Positions 17,731-26,782 of a DNA stretch of 64,000 nucleotides are shown piece by piece; positions within the stretch are counted from its first letter, which is position 1; the number at the start of each line of letters is the position of its first letter. A program made the position numbers and the translations under genes. Under the pieces are notes generated by a model that was given only the letters and a program-made list of their open reading frames with translations, searched no databases and was not told the origin of the DNA. Origin of the DNA: Acidimicrobiaceae bacterium (GTDB taxonomy: Bacteria; Actinomycetota; Acidimicrobiia; Acidimicrobiales; RAAP-2); the NCBI GenBank assembly GCA_003152015.1, contig PLZF01000040.1, forward strand, positions 1 to 64,000, given 5' to 3'.

Positions 17731-19227
17731 TCAGCGCCGTTTCCGGTTGCCGCCTTTGCCTTTCCCCTTTCGGGGACGGGGCGGTGGTCGATTGCCGCCG
17801 GGGCGGGAGGATCCGGAGCCAGGCCGGGTGCCACCGCCGGATGGGGTGGCCGTGCCGGATCCGGAGCGCGATCCGCTTCCCTTGGTCGACCCTGCCGATT
17901 TCGCAGCTGATTGGGGATTGGCACCGGTTGCCCGGGTGGTCTTGGCCCCACCGCCGGGTCGGATCACACCGGCAGTCTGCGGTCGGCTCCGACTTGCACC
18001 TTTTCCACCCGTGCTTGATGCAGCACCGGCCATGGCCGCCGCGGCTGCCGGGGTCAGAATGCCAATCCGATCGCCACGGGTTTCGAGACGTTGGCGAATC
18101 GTCCGGTAGCGGGGTTCGCGTTCCTTCATCAACGCCAGCAGTGGGGAGGCGATGAAGATGGACGAATAGGCCCCACTGGTGAGACCGATCACAAGGGCCA
18201 GGCCGAAGTTCCGAAGCGAGGTCGCACCCAGAAACACCGAACCGACCACCAACACCGAAAGCACCGGGACAATCGCCACCGCCGAGGTATTGATCGAACG
18301 GGCCAAGGTCTGGTTCATCGACAGGTTGACCATGTCGGAGTAGGAGATTCGACCGGAGGCGCCCAGACCCGTGGCGTTGTCCCGGATCCTGTCGAATACC
18401 ACCACCGTGTCGTAGAGAGAATAACCCAAGACGGTGAGTACGGCGATCACGGTGTCCGGAGTCACCTGAAACCCGAAGAGCGAATAGACCCCCACCGTGA
18501 CGAGGAGATCGTGGATCACCGCCACGATGGCTGCCACCGCCATCTTGAACTCGAAGCGGATCGAAATATAGACAGCCACCGCAATGAAGAAGAGGATCAA
18601 TGCTTCGATCGCCTTGTCGGTGACCTGTCCTCCCCAGGTCGGCCCCACGTCATCGACCGACACACTTCCCGACGGGAGATGGGCCGCCTGGGCCAATGCA
18701 TCCTGGACCTTGAACACCGTCGCCTGATGTTGGCTGGTGGTGAGTGAGTTGAGATCGGCCTGGACCTCGATCTCCCTCACGTGAGTAACCTGATTGGTCA
18801 ACGACACCACGATGGGCTGAGTGACCCCGGCCGCCTTGGCCACGCTGGTGGCTTGGGCCACCGTGAGCGATTGTGAGGTGACGGTCCACGAACTGCCACC
18901 CTTGAAGTCGATACCCAGGTTGAGTCCCCGAGTACCGAGTGAAACCAGCCCGGCCAGGATGACCAAGGCAGAGATGGCGAACCACCATTTGCGGTTGCCG
19001 ATGAAGTCGAACGACGTGCCACCGCGATAGAGCCGGACGAACGGGTTGGGGCCTTTGGTGCCTGATTCCTTCTCCGCCGCGTGCTCGAGCTCCTCATCGA
19101 AGGCTTCCTCGAGCTCTTCGGCCGCGACCTCCAGGTCGTCTTGGCCGGCGCCCTCGACGGAGTCCGCCGCGTCCTCGGGCACCGTTTCCTCTGCCCCGTC
19201 GTCGCCGCTGCGGCGGCGGGGAGTCAT
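17731..19227 (-). CDS. secF: Protein translocase subunit SecF
   Basis: Inner-membrane partner of SecD that uses the proton gradient to drive late steps of protein export. The 498-residue protein has an acidic N-terminal tail of about 70 residues. The SecF core follows, with six membrane segments, the first-domain motif LGIDFKGGSSW and LGYSLYDTVVVFDRIRDN. The last 110 or so residues form an unusually long, basic Gly/Ser/Arg/Lys-rich tail ending in KGKGKGGNRKRR. ATG at 19227 overlaps the secD TGA. Both tails should face the cytoplasm. The apt gene often found between secF and relA is absent. Confidence 0.94.
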   Translation of the reverse strand: MTPRRRSGDDGAEETVPEDAADSVEGAGQDDLEVAAEELEEAFDEELEHAAEKESGTKGPNPFVRLYRGGTSFDFIGNRKWWFAISALVILAGLVSLGTRGLNLGIDFKGGSSWTVTSQSLTVAQATSVAKAAGVTQPIVVSLTNQVTHVREIEVQADLNSLTTSQHQATVFKVQDALAQAAHLPSGSVSVDDVGPTWGGQVTDKAIEALILFFIAVAVYISIRFEFKMAVAAIVAVIHDLLVTVGVYSLFGFQVTPDTVIAVLTVLGYSLYDTVVVFDRIRDNATGLGASGRISYSDMVNLSMNQTLARSINTSAVAIVPVLSVLVVGSVFLGATSLRNFGLALVIGLTSGAYSSIFIASPLLALMKEREPRYRTIRQRLETRGDRIGILTPAAAAAMAGAASSTGGKGASRSRPQTAGVIRPGGGAKTTRATGANPQSAAKSAGSTKGSGSRSGSGTATPSGGGTRPGSGSSRPGGNRPPPRPRKGKGKGGNRKRR

Positions 19228-20747
19228 CGTCGATCCCCCGTCGTAACCCCGAGACCGGCGGCCACGCCCACCCCTCCGGCCTCAGTGGCGCCCCGGCTCC
19301 GGCCCAACAGGATGACGAACGGCTTGGTGAAGAAGTAGGTGACAATGATGTCGAGGATGGTCGACAGGCCAAGGAAGAGGGCGAACCCCTTCACCGATCC
19401 GATCGATACGAAGTAGAGGATGGCCGCGCCCAGCAGCGACACCGCGTCGGCGGCCAGTACTGTACGGAAGGCACTCTTGAAGCCCTTGTCCACGCTGGTA
19501 CGTACGGTTCTCCCGGAGCGGGTCTCGTCCTTTAATCGTTCGAAATAGACGATATAGGAGTCGACGGTAATGCCGACGGAGACGATCACACCGATAATGC
19601 CCGCCAGGTCGATGGTGGTACCGAGCCCCTGCCCCATGGTGGCAACGATCGCCCAGAGGAGGGCGGCGGTGACCAACAGTCCCGAGATGACCACCATGCC
19701 GAGCAAGCGGTAATAGAACATCATATAGAGCATGACGAGCGCCAGGCCGGCCAGGCCGGAGATCAAACCGGCTTGCAGTGAAGCCTTACCCAGGGTGGGT
19801 GAGACGGTCTGCACGTTGATCCGATCGAGCTTCACCGGAAGTGACCCGTAGTTCAGCTCGGTGGCCAAGGTCTTTGCCTGGTCCTGGGTAAAGCTGCCCG
19901 AGATCTGCACCTGACCATTGAACGAGGTGAACGCGGCCTGTGACGGTTGGGTGATGGGAGCGGAGATCACCTGGCCGTCGAGGTCAATGCCGATGATGGC
20001 GTGGAACTGTTGGCCGGACAGGGTGTCCCAGGCCGTCGAGCCGGGGCCGGTGAGCACGATGCTGACCGCCCACTGATTGCTGACCAACTGGGCTGATGCC
20101 GATTTCACCGCGGTACCGGTGAGCATGGCCGGTCCGAGCACGTACCGTCCGGTGCCCTGCGACGAGGACGTCCCCGGCAACAGCACAGTGGCGTTCTTGT
20201 CATCGCTGGTGGCGGGGGTGGATGGATAGGTGGCGAACTGAGGATCAACCGGGATGTTGTTGTTGCTGGTATAGCCATTCACATTGGATGAATCCGGCTT
20301 GACCGCCAGGTTGGTCGCTGTCAACGCCGAACTGGCCGCGCAGGTCGGAAGCGCCCCGGTGGTTGGCGCCGCGCCCTTCGCCACGGTTTCAGCCGGGGCG
20401 TAGCAACGTGCCGGTCGGAAGAAAAGCTGCGCGGTGTTGCCGAGGGTGGCCAGGACCTTCTGGGTGTTCTTCTCACCCGGGATGGAGACAGCGATCTCAT
20501 TCTTCCCCTGGCTACCGACGGTGGCACCACTGGTTCCGGCATTGACCCGGCTGTTGAGAATGGTGACCACCGTACTGAGCTGGTCGGAGGTGACCGGTGT
20601 GTGGGTCTTGTAAACCACCGCCAACCCGCCTTCGAGGTCGAGACCGAGCTTCGGCGACCATCCCGCGGCCACGGTGGATGCGAGCGCTATCACCGCGATC
20701 AGCACCAGACTCATCAAACTGGCCCATAGGGCGCGCTTGTTCTTCAT
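19224..20747 (-). CDS. secD: Protein translocase subunit SecD
   Basis: Large SecDF subunit with a big extracytoplasmic domain, 507 residues. One N-terminal membrane helix is followed by the P1 domain (including LGLDLEGGLAVVYKT) and five C-terminal membrane helices with VGITVDSYIVYFERLKDE, the SecD counterpart of the SecF motif. The P1 region contains Ser/Thr-rich linkers. The start ATG at 20747 is seven bases downstream of the yajC stop. The typical order yajC-secD-secF is kept, so a three-gene export-accessory operon is likely. Confidence 0.95.
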   Translation of the reverse strand: MKNKRALWASLMSLVLIAVIALASTVAAGWSPKLGLDLEGGLAVVYKTHTPVTSDQLSTVVTILNSRVNAGTSGATVGSQGKNEIAVSIPGEKNTQKVLATLGNTAQLFFRPARCYAPAETVAKGAAPTTGALPTCAASSALTATNLAVKPDSSNVNGYTSNNNIPVDPQFATYPSTPATSDDKNATVLLPGTSSSQGTGRYVLGPAMLTGTAVKSASAQLVSNQWAVSIVLTGPGSTAWDTLSGQQFHAIIGIDLDGQVISAPITQPSQAAFTSFNGQVQISGSFTQDQAKTLATELNYGSLPVKLDRINVQTVSPTLGKASLQAGLISGLAGLALVMLYMMFYYRLLGMVVISGLLVTAALLWAIVATMGQGLGTTIDLAGIIGVIVSVGITVDSYIVYFERLKDETRSGRTVRTSVDKGFKSAFRTVLAADAVSLLGAAILYFVSIGSVKGFALFLGLSTILDIIVTYFFTKPFVILLGRSRGATEAGGVGVAAGLGVTTGDRR

Positions 20748-20753
20748 CGCCGG

Positions 20754-21326
20754 TCAGGTTGACGTCTTGGGCCCATGGTCGTCGGGATCGTGATCCTTGG
20801 TTCCATCGTGCTCATCGCCGTCGTGCTGGTGGTCGTCCGCATCGTGCTCATCGCCGTCGTGCTGGTGGTCGTCCGCATCGTGCTCGTGCTCGTCGTGCTC
20901 GTGCTCGTCGTGCTCGTGCTCGTCCGCATCGTGCTCGTCGCCGTCGTGCTCGTGTTCGTCGCCGTCGTGCTCGTCGTGCTCGTCATCGGTGGGAACGTCG
21001 ACGCTGATTTTGCGGATGACGTACTGGCGCAGGACCACAAAGGATGCGCCCATGCTCGTTTCGAGGGTGACCCGGTCGCCGTCGATATCGATGATGTGCC
21101 CGATAATCCCACCGGCGGTGAGGACCTCGTCCCCGACTTCGAACTGATTGACCAGCTCACGCTGGTTCTTTGCCTTTTGGCGCTGAGGGCGGAGAATCAG
21201 AAAGTAGAACCCGGCGGCGACCACAATCAGGATCAACAACGTCGAACTCGATCCACTCGGCTTCTTGGCTGCCGCGGCGGCGAGGGTGGACAGGGGCGCG
21301 GACAGTGCCGCGAGGGCGGCCATCAT
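20754..21326 (-). CDS. yajC: Sec accessory subunit YajC with a histidine/acidic-rich tail
   Basis: Small partner of SecDF. One membrane helix (about residues 28-47), then the YajC core with FYFLILRPQRQKAKNQREL and EVGDEVLTAGGIIGHI. The core ends near residue 113. The remaining 75 or so residues are almost only Asp, Glu and His (about 19 His, as DEHEHD and DDHQHDGDEHD units), doubling the normal length of roughly 90-110. In the known topology this tail is cytoplasmic. Such composition can bind Zn, Ni or Co, or make electrostatic contacts; both are inference. Two ATG codons start the gene, and 21326 was kept. Confidence 0.9.
   Translation of the reverse strand: MMAALAALSAPLSTLAAAAAKKPSGSSSTLLILIVVAAGFYFLILRPQRQKAKNQRELVNQFEVGDEVLTAGGIIGHIIDIDGDRVTLETSMGASFVVLRQYVIRKISVDVPTDDEHDEHDGDEHEHDGDEHDADEHEHDEHEHDEHEHDADDHQHDGDEHDADDHQHDGDEHDGTKDHDPDDHGPKTST
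20790..21000. repeat. Degenerate short tandem repeats encoding the YajC His/Asp/Glu tail
   Basis: The plus strand shows recurring tcgtgctc, tcgtgctggtggtcgtccgca and catcgtgctcgtcg units. Two near-identical blocks of about 48 bp cover roughly 20813-20904. The array is in frame, has 3-bp-multiple periods, and encodes acidic/His units. Replication slippage probably makes its length variable between strains. Confidence 0.75.
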
Positions 21327-21406
21327 CGAGCGATCAGAAAAAGGAAGTTGGTGCTCACAGCGATGAGACTGTAGCGCAGGCCGTCGTCACCCTCATACCG
21401 CCCCAC

Positions 21407-22522
21407 TCACGGTCCCCATACTTCGGCGACCTCGGCCCGCAGCTGGGCGAATCGGCCCTGGCTGATTGAGGTGCGGGCCAGAGACATCAAATTGACCACA
21501 TAGGCCAGGTTGTGGATGCTCAGCAGGCGCCACGCTGTCGGCTCCCCTACCGCCAATAGGTGGCGAAGATAGCCCCGCGACCAGCGGGAGCAGGTACTAC
21601 AGCCACACGCTGTATCGAGGGGCCCGTCATCCCGGGCGTGGACGGCGTTCCGCAGGTTCAGCCGGCCGGTCGAGGTGAGCATCGATCCGTGACGAGCCAT
21701 GCGGGTGGGGGCCACGCAGTCGAATTGATCCACCCCCAGCCCGATTGCCTCGATCAGCCCGATCGGATCCCCGATTCCCATCAGGTAGCGAGGAGTGTCC
21801 CCCGGGAGCTCGGGGACGGTGACCGCCAGTGCCTCCAGCATCTCGGATCTGGGCTCACCCACCGACAGGCCGCCGATGCCGTACCCATCAAAATCGAGCT
21901 CGACGGTCCGCCGGGCGCTCTCGACCCGAAGCACGTGATCGGTACCACCCTGGACGATGCCGAACAGTGCCTGATTCTCGGGCCGGGCTTCGAGGCGGGC
22001 ATGGTGCTCCCGAGCCCGGGCTGCCCATGCTGCCGTCCTATCAACCGCCTGCCGCAGTACGTCTGGTGCAGCCGGGAGGGTGGCACAGACGTCGAGCACC
22101 ATCTGTATATCGGCTCCGATCAACCCTTGAGCCTCCACCGCCAGCTCGGGGGTCAGCCGGGCCCGCGACCCGTCGTAGATTGAAGTGAAGCTGACTCCGT
22201 CGTCGTCCACCGTCGGCACCAGCGAATGCACCTGATACCCACCCGAGTCGGTCAGGGTATGACCGTGCCATCCGGTGAACCGATGGAGCCCACCGAGTTC
22301 AGCCACCACGTCAACTCCGGGCCGGAGCATCAAATGGTAGGTATTGGCCAGCACCACGTCGGCTCCGAGTGCCTCGAGGTCGGCGCTGTCGAGCGCCTTG
22401 ACGGCACCTCGGGTACCCACGGGCATGAAAGTCGGTACCGGATAGGACCCCCGAGCGGTATGAACCGCTCCGGTGCGAGCCAACCCGTCGGTGGCGAACA
22501 CCTCCACCCGGATGGGCGTCAT
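21407..22522 (-). CDS. tgt: tRNA-guanine transglycosylase
   Basis: Exchanges guanine-34 of GUN tRNAs for preQ1 (bacterial type). The 371-residue protein has TDSGGYQVHSL, FGIVQGG, FDCVAPTRMARHG with the nucleophilic Asp, and the zinc site CGCSTCSRWSRGYLRHLL followed by a distal His. ATG at 22522 overlaps the queA TGA and has GAGGG upstream. The family usually has SGGFQVFSL, so Tyr and His substitutions here are mild variations. Together with queA it gives the last steps of queuosine formation; no preQ0 synthesis genes are in the window. Confidence 0.95.
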   Translation of the reverse strand: MTPIRVEVFATDGLARTGAVHTARGSYPVPTFMPVGTRGAVKALDSADLEALGADVVLANTYHLMLRPGVDVVAELGGLHRFTGWHGHTLTDSGGYQVHSLVPTVDDDGVSFTSIYDGSRARLTPELAVEAQGLIGADIQMVLDVCATLPAAPDVLRQAVDRTAAWAARAREHHARLEARPENQALFGIVQGGTDHVLRVESARRTVELDFDGYGIGGLSVGEPRSEMLEALAVTVPELPGDTPRYLMGIGDPIGLIEAIGLGVDQFDCVAPTRMARHGSMLTSTGRLNLRNAVHARDDGPLDTACGCSTCSRWSRGYLRHLLAVGEPTAWRLLSIHNLAYVVNLMSLARTSISQGRFAQLRAEVAEVWGP

Positions 22523-23604
22523 CGACCCTCTTCCACCAAGGCCACGGGCGTTCCCTTGGGTCCGACTCGCCCCAACACCATGGCATCCCCGAACGAGAGG
22601 AAACGGTACCCGTCGGCCAGGGCAACGGAATACAGATCGCGCCACTCCGATCCGCAGAACGCCTCGACCATAAGCAACAAGCTCGAGCGGGGCAGATGGA
22701 AGTTGGTCACCAACAAATCCACCACCCGAAAGGTGTGCTCGCCATGGATATACAGGTCAGTCCGGCCCGAAAGTCGTCCGGTACAGGCGGCCGACTCGAG
22801 GGCGCGGACTGCAGTGGTGCCCACCGCCACCACCCGCTCCGCGCTGGCACACGCGGCCAAGGTGGATGCCGGTACCCAGTAGCGCTCGGTGTGGATCACA
22901 TGCTCCGCGGGGGTTGACGCGGTGATCGGACGGAACGTATCGAGCCCGATAGCCAGGTCCACGGAGACCACGGTGGCCCCGGCATCCCGGCAAGCCTGGA
23001 GCAGTTCGGGCGTGAAGTGAAGGCCGGCGGTGGGCGCGGCAGTGGAGCGCTCCCCAGGGTCCTGGTCGTTTGCATACACGGTCTGGTAACGCTCGGGATC
23101 TGCGAGTCGTTGATGGATGTACGGCGGAAGTGGCATCGAGCCCGACCGCTCGATCACCGTTGGGTCGATGAGCCGAACCGACCGCCGGCTGTCATCCCCG
23201 GCGGCCAGCCGTCTGCCGATTTCGACCACCGGCTGACCTTGGTTCGCCTCGTGGAGCACCGTCCCCGGAGGGAGCCGCCGTCCTGGCCGAACCAGTGCCT
23301 CCCACGTCGACCGAGCAGGGTCAGTCGGTTCGAGGAGCAGCACTTCCGCCTCGCCCCCGGTGACCTTTTCCAGTTCCAACCGGGCGGCCAGAACCCGGGT
23401 GTCGTTCACCACCACCACGTCACCGGCCCGGAGGAGGGCGGGGAGATCGACCATGGAGGCGTGCTCCACCATCCCCGAGTTCGACACGCGCCCGGATACC
23501 AACATACGGGCCGAGCTGCGGGGCTCCACTGGCTCTTGGGCAATGGCAGCCTCGGGAAGTCCATAGTCGTAGGCACTCATGGGCACGAGATCAGAGGTGC
23601 CCAT
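22519..23604 (-). CDS. queA: S-adenosylmethionine:tRNA ribosyltransferase-isomerase
   Basis: Transfers the ribosyl moiety of SAM to preQ1 in tRNA, giving epoxyqueuosine. Visible family motifs are VVVNDTRVLAARL, PTAGLHFTPELL and NFHLPRSSLLLMVEAFCG. The product is about 361 residues from ATG 23604. The start is uncertain: in-frame ATGs at 23640, 23637, 23604 and 23580 all lack good ribosome-binding sites, and MSAYDYGLPEAAI from 23580 looks most like the family N-terminus. Overlaps tgt by four bases. Upstream, 72 bases separate it from ruvB. Confidence 0.93.
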   Translation of the reverse strand: MGTSDLVPMSAYDYGLPEAAIAQEPVEPRSSARMLVSGRVSNSGMVEHASMVDLPALLRAGDVVVVNDTRVLAARLELEKVTGGEAEVLLLEPTDPARSTWEALVRPGRRLPPGTVLHEANQGQPVVEIGRRLAAGDDSRRSVRLIDPTVIERSGSMPLPPYIHQRLADPERYQTVYANDQDPGERSTAAPTAGLHFTPELLQACRDAGATVVSVDLAIGLDTFRPITASTPAEHVIHTERYWVPASTLAACASAERVVAVGTTAVRALESAACTGRLSGRTDLYIHGEHTFRVVDLLVTNFHLPRSSLLLMVEAFCGSEWRDLYSVALADGYRFLSFGDAMVLGRVGPKGTPVALVEEGR

Positions 23605-23748
23605 GGATTCAGTTTCGTTCGACTCGTCTGCGCACATCATGGACATCGTCACAGACGCTATTTCGTAAACCACCATCGGCGCGAACCTGCCCGGTGCCGG
23701 GCACTCCCCGGATCCGCCCTACCCGCCGGAGGGGATCGGTCCGACGGT

Positions 23749-24870
23749 TCAGAGCAGGGTGGGATCTACCGGCGTCATACCCAGGTGGGCCCAGGCCCGG
23801 GGAGCCGCCATCCGACCCCGAGCCGTGCGTTGCAACAGACCCTGTTGCAACAGGTAGGGCTCGTAGGCATCTTCAATGGTGTTGGGCTCCTCACCGATGC
23901 ACTGGGCCAACGTGGTCAGACCCACCGGCCTCCCTTCAAATCGGCGGCACAACACATCAAGGATGGCCCGGTCCACTTTGTCGAGACCCAACTCGTCCAC
24001 CCCGAACAGTTCGAGGCCGGCGGTGGCGGACTCCGCGGTGATCTCCCCCGCGGCTCGCACTTCGACGAAGTCGCGAACCCGGCGCAACAAGCGGTTGGCG
24101 ATCCTCGGGGTGCCTCTCGACCGTTCGGCGATCTTCCGTGCCCCATCGGGGTCCACCGGGACACCGAGAATCCGGGCTGAGCGCAGCACGATGGACTGGA
24201 GCTCCTCGACATCGTAAAGATCGAGTCGCCCGACGAAGCCGAAACGGTCACGCAGCGGTCCGGTCACCAGCCCGGTACGGGTGGTGGCGCCGACAAGGGT
24301 GAACCTGGGCAGGTCGAGCCGAATGCTCCGGGCGGTCGGTCCCTTGCCGATGAGGATGTCGAGCTTGAAGTCCTCCATCGCCGGATAGAGGACCTCCTCG
24401 ACGGCACGAGGGAGACGGTGGATCTCGTCGATGAACAACACGTCACCCTCTTGCAGATCGGTCAACAGCGCAGCCAGGTCGCCGGCCCGCACCAATACCG
24501 GCCCAGCCGTGATCCGCAGTCCGACTCCCATCTCGGCGGCCACGATTCCCGAGAGTGATGTCTTCCCCAAGCCGGGAGGACCAGCAAAAAGTAGGTGGTC
24601 GACGGGTTGGCCACGTTTCCGGGCGGCTTCGATGACGATCTGGAGATGTTCGGTCAGCTGGCCCTGGCCCACGAATTCGGCCAACGTGTGTGGGCGGAGG
24701 CGGGCTTCGTCCATCTCCTCGGCCGGAGCCGCGGTGGGGTCCACGGTGCGCATTTCCGACCCGTCGGGAATGCCGGGCGTCCCGCCGTTCTCGGTGGAGA
24801 CCGCATCGCCGTCCTGGACGTCGCCATCCAGAATGTCGGCGAGCACCTCGCGTCGGGCATCTGGTGTCAA
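23749..24870 (-). CDS. ruvB: Holliday-junction branch-migration ATPase RuvB
   Basis: Hexameric AAA+ motor that moves Holliday junctions with RuvA. Of 373 residues, about the first 50 are an acidic extension. The core follows with [12 protein letters not shown], Walker [12 protein letters not shown], Walker [10 protein letters not shown], sensor GATTRTGLV, and the C-terminal winged helix ([13 protein letters not shown]). The start appears to be TTG at 24870, which overlaps the ruvA stop as TTGA and has GAGG five bases upstream, so coupling to ruvA is likely. Confidence 0.95.
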   Translation of the reverse strand: MTPDARREVLADILDGDVQDGDAVSTENGGTPGIPDGSEMRTVDPTAAPAEEMDEARLRPHTLAEFVGQGQLTEHLQIVIEAARKRGQPVDHLLFAGPPGLGKTSLSGIVAAEMGVGLRITAGPVLVRAGDLAALLTDLQEGDVLFIDEIHRLPRAVEEVLYPAMEDFKLDILIGKGPTARSIRLDLPRFTLVGATTRTGLVTGPLRDRFGFVGRLDLYDVEELQSIVLRSARILGVPVDPDGARKIAERSRGTPRIANRLLRRVRDFVEVRAAGEITAESATAGLELFGVDELGLDKVDRAILDVLCRRFEGRPVGLTTLAQCIGEEPNTIEDAYEPYLLQQGLLQRTARGRMAAPRAWAHLGMTPVDPTLL

Positions 24871-25463
24871 CGAGACCTCGCCAACTCACGAAGAGCCGTG
24901 CGCACCATTATCTCCACCGATCCATCGTCGGGCACCGCATCGAGCGCCTGTCGGATCTCGTCGATGCCGTACCCCAGTTCGACCAGCGCAGCCCGGACCT
25001 CGCCGCGTGCTGATCGCTCCTCACCAGAGGTCGTCGGGCCGTCGGCGCCCCACGTCGGAAGGTCCAACCGGGCCTTCAACTCGAGCAAGAGGCGGGCGGC
25101 GGTCTTCTTTCCCACCCCGGGAATGAGGCACAGGGTGTCGATGTCGTCTTCGAGGACGGCCGTCGACAACGATGCAGGAGACAACGACGACAGGATGGCC
25201 AAGGCCAAAGAGGGGCCCACGCCATGGGCACCCAGGAGGGCTTCGAAGCACCGACGCTCATCGGCGTGAGCGAAACCGAACAACACGATGGCGTCCTCAC
25301 GGACGTGGGTGTGAACGTGAAGAAAGACTTCCGAGCCCGTGGGCCCAAGGGTGCCGAAGATCGACGACGGCACGGAGGCCCGGTAGCCGACGCCCCCGAC
25401 TTCGATGATGACTTCACCCGGGAGCGGGCGGTCGATGAGTGTTCCCCTCAGTGATCCGATCAC
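24867..25463 (-). CDS. ruvA: Holliday-junction DNA helicase subunit RuvA
   Basis: Binds four-way junctions and loads RuvB. The 198-residue protein has the OB domain ([12 protein letters not shown] start), two helix-hairpin-helix motifs ([12 protein letters not shown] and [17 protein letters not shown]), and a C-terminal RuvB-binding domain ending [14 protein letters not shown] at 25463 overlaps the ruvC TGA and has a strong GGAGG seven bases upstream. A flexible acidic linker precedes the third domain. Confidence 0.95.
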   Translation of the reverse strand: MIGSLRGTLIDRPLPGEVIIEVGGVGYRASVPSSIFGTLGPTGSEVFLHVHTHVREDAIVLFGFAHADERRCFEALLGAHGVGPSLALAILSSLSPASLSTAVLEDDIDTLCLIPGVGKKTAARLLLELKARLDLPTWGADGPTTSGEERSARGEVRAALVELGYGIDEIRQALDAVPDDGSVEIMVRTALRELARSR

Positions 25464-25966
25464 GTAGGTCCTCCGGCCGCGGCAACCGCCCGGCGGAGCG
25501 GTTGGGTGGTCAGGTAACAGGCAGCCAGGGCCAGCGCATCCGCCACGTCGGGAGGGCGGGGCGGCTCCGACAGTCCCAGCACGGATGCCACCATGCGCTG
25601 CACCTGGTCCTTGGTCGCCCCGCCGTAGCCCACCAGAGCCTGTTTGACCTCATTGGAGGTGTACTGGGCCACCTCACACTCCGCTTCGGCGGCAGCCACC
25701 AATGCCACCCCCGCCGCCTGCCCTGTGGCCATGGCCGTGCGGGCGTTCACCTGAAAGAACACCCGTTCCACCACCACCGCCGTCGGTTTGTACTCCGCCA
25801 CCAGCGAACGGAGCTCGTCAGAGAGCACCCGCAACCGCTGGTGCAGGGGAACTGTCGGTGCGGTGGAGATGACCCCACCGGCCACCGCCACCATCTTCGA
25901 ACCCCGCCGGGTCACGATGCCATACCCGCACCGGGACAGGCCGGGGTCTATCCCCAGGACGAACAT
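25460..25966 (-). CDS. ruvC: Crossover junction endodeoxyribonuclease RuvC
   Basis: Resolves Holliday junctions by symmetric nicking. At 168 residues it has the normal length. Acidic catalytic residues appear in GIDPGLSRCGYG (Asp at position 7), VVVERVFFQVN (Glu) and PPDVADALALAACY (two Asp). ATG at 25966 has no Shine-Dalgarno but lies 7 bases after TACAGT, so it may be read from a leaderless transcript. It heads the ruvC-ruvA-ruvB set. Confidence 0.95.
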   Translation of the reverse strand: MFVLGIDPGLSRCGYGIVTRRGSKMVAVAGGVISTAPTVPLHQRLRVLSDELRSLVAEYKPTAVVVERVFFQVNARTAMATGQAAGVALVAAAEAECEVAQYTSNEVKQALVGYGGATKDQVQRMVASVLGLSEPPRPPDVADALALAACYLTTQPLRRAVAAAGGPT

Positions 25967-25973
25967 GCGTTCG

Positions 25974-25979
25974 ACTGTA
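25974..25979 (-). promoter_or_regulatory. Candidate -10 element for ruvC (leaderless)
   Basis: TACAGT on the minus strand is followed by exactly seven bases and the ruvC ATG. It matches the TANNNT consensus used by actinobacterial housekeeping sigma factors. A start site at or beside the ATG would give a leaderless mRNA. No clear -35 was found. Confidence 0.45.
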
Positions 25980-26026
25980 TCGTGGCCGAGGCGGCAACGT
26001 GCGGATAGCCCGGTCGACCTGGTCGC

Positions 26027-26776
26027 TTACTCCCCGTACGCCGCCATCACCGATTCGGCAATGTCGAAGTTGGCGTAGACATTCTGGACGTCGTCGTGGT
26101 CATCGAGCGCGTCGATGAGCCGCAACACCCGTTTGGCTTCTGACTCGTCGGATACTTCGACCGTCGTGGTCGGGACCATGGACAGCTCGGACGAGCCGGG
26201 TGACAACTCGGCGTCTTCGAGAGCCGAACGGACAGCCATCAGGTCGGTGGGCGAGCACGTGACGAGCCAATGCTCGCCCTCGTCGGCGAGGTCCTCGGCC
26301 CCCGCTTCCATGACCACCTCCAATACCCGGTCTTCCTCGAAGGTGCGGGGTACGGCCAGAACGCCTTTTCGCTCGAACTGCCAGCTCACCGCGCCGGGCT
26401 CGGCCATCGAGCCACCACTTTTGGAGAAGATGTTGCGTATCTCCGCGCCGGTGCGGTTCCGGTTGTCCGAGAGGCACTCCACGATCACCGCCACCCCGTC
26501 GGGGGCATAGCCCTCATAGGAGATCGACTCATACCGCACACCTTCGAGCTCGCCCGAACCCCGTTTGATGGCCCGTTCGATGGTGTCGATCGGAACCGAC
26601 GAGTCCCTGGCCTTGGCGTACATGGTCCGCAAGCCGGCGTTGGCGCTCATATCGCTTCCACCTTCGCGGGCAGCCACCTCCACCTGCCGGATGATCTTGG
26701 CGAAGACTTTGGCCCGGGCCGAGTCCTGTGCGCCCTTGCGGTACTTGGTGGTTGCCCATTTCGAGTGTCCCGACAT
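26027..26776 (-). CDS. yebC: YebC/PmpR-family translation/transcription factor
   Basis: Three-domain protein of 249 residues, full length for the family. It opens MSGHSKWATTKYRKGAQDSARAK-like, in which SGHSKWATTKYRK is the family hallmark, and contains SYEGYAPDGVAVIVECLSDN. The second half is acidic. YebC proteins were described as transcription regulators and more recently as relieving ribosome stalling at proline runs. Here it lies between pdxT and ruvC as in Mycobacterium. ATG at 26776 follows AAAGG-type sequence. Confidence 0.94.
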   Translation of the reverse strand: MSGHSKWATTKYRKGAQDSARAKVFAKIIRQVEVAAREGGSDMSANAGLRTMYAKARDSSVPIDTIERAIKRGSGELEGVRYESISYEGYAPDGVAVIVECLSDNRNRTGAEIRNIFSKSGGSMAEPGAVSWQFERKGVLAVPRTFEEDRVLEVVMEAGAEDLADEGEHWLVTCSPTDLMAVRSALEDAELSPGSSELSMVPTTTVEVSDESEAKRVLRLIDALDDHDDVQNVYANFDIAESVMAAYGE

Positions 26777-26782
26777 CGCCTA

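Noticed and set aside
16728-18155. Long plus-strand open frame opposite relA and secF
   Set aside because: It crosses two well-supported genes and shows no conserved motif; a codon-bias artefact.
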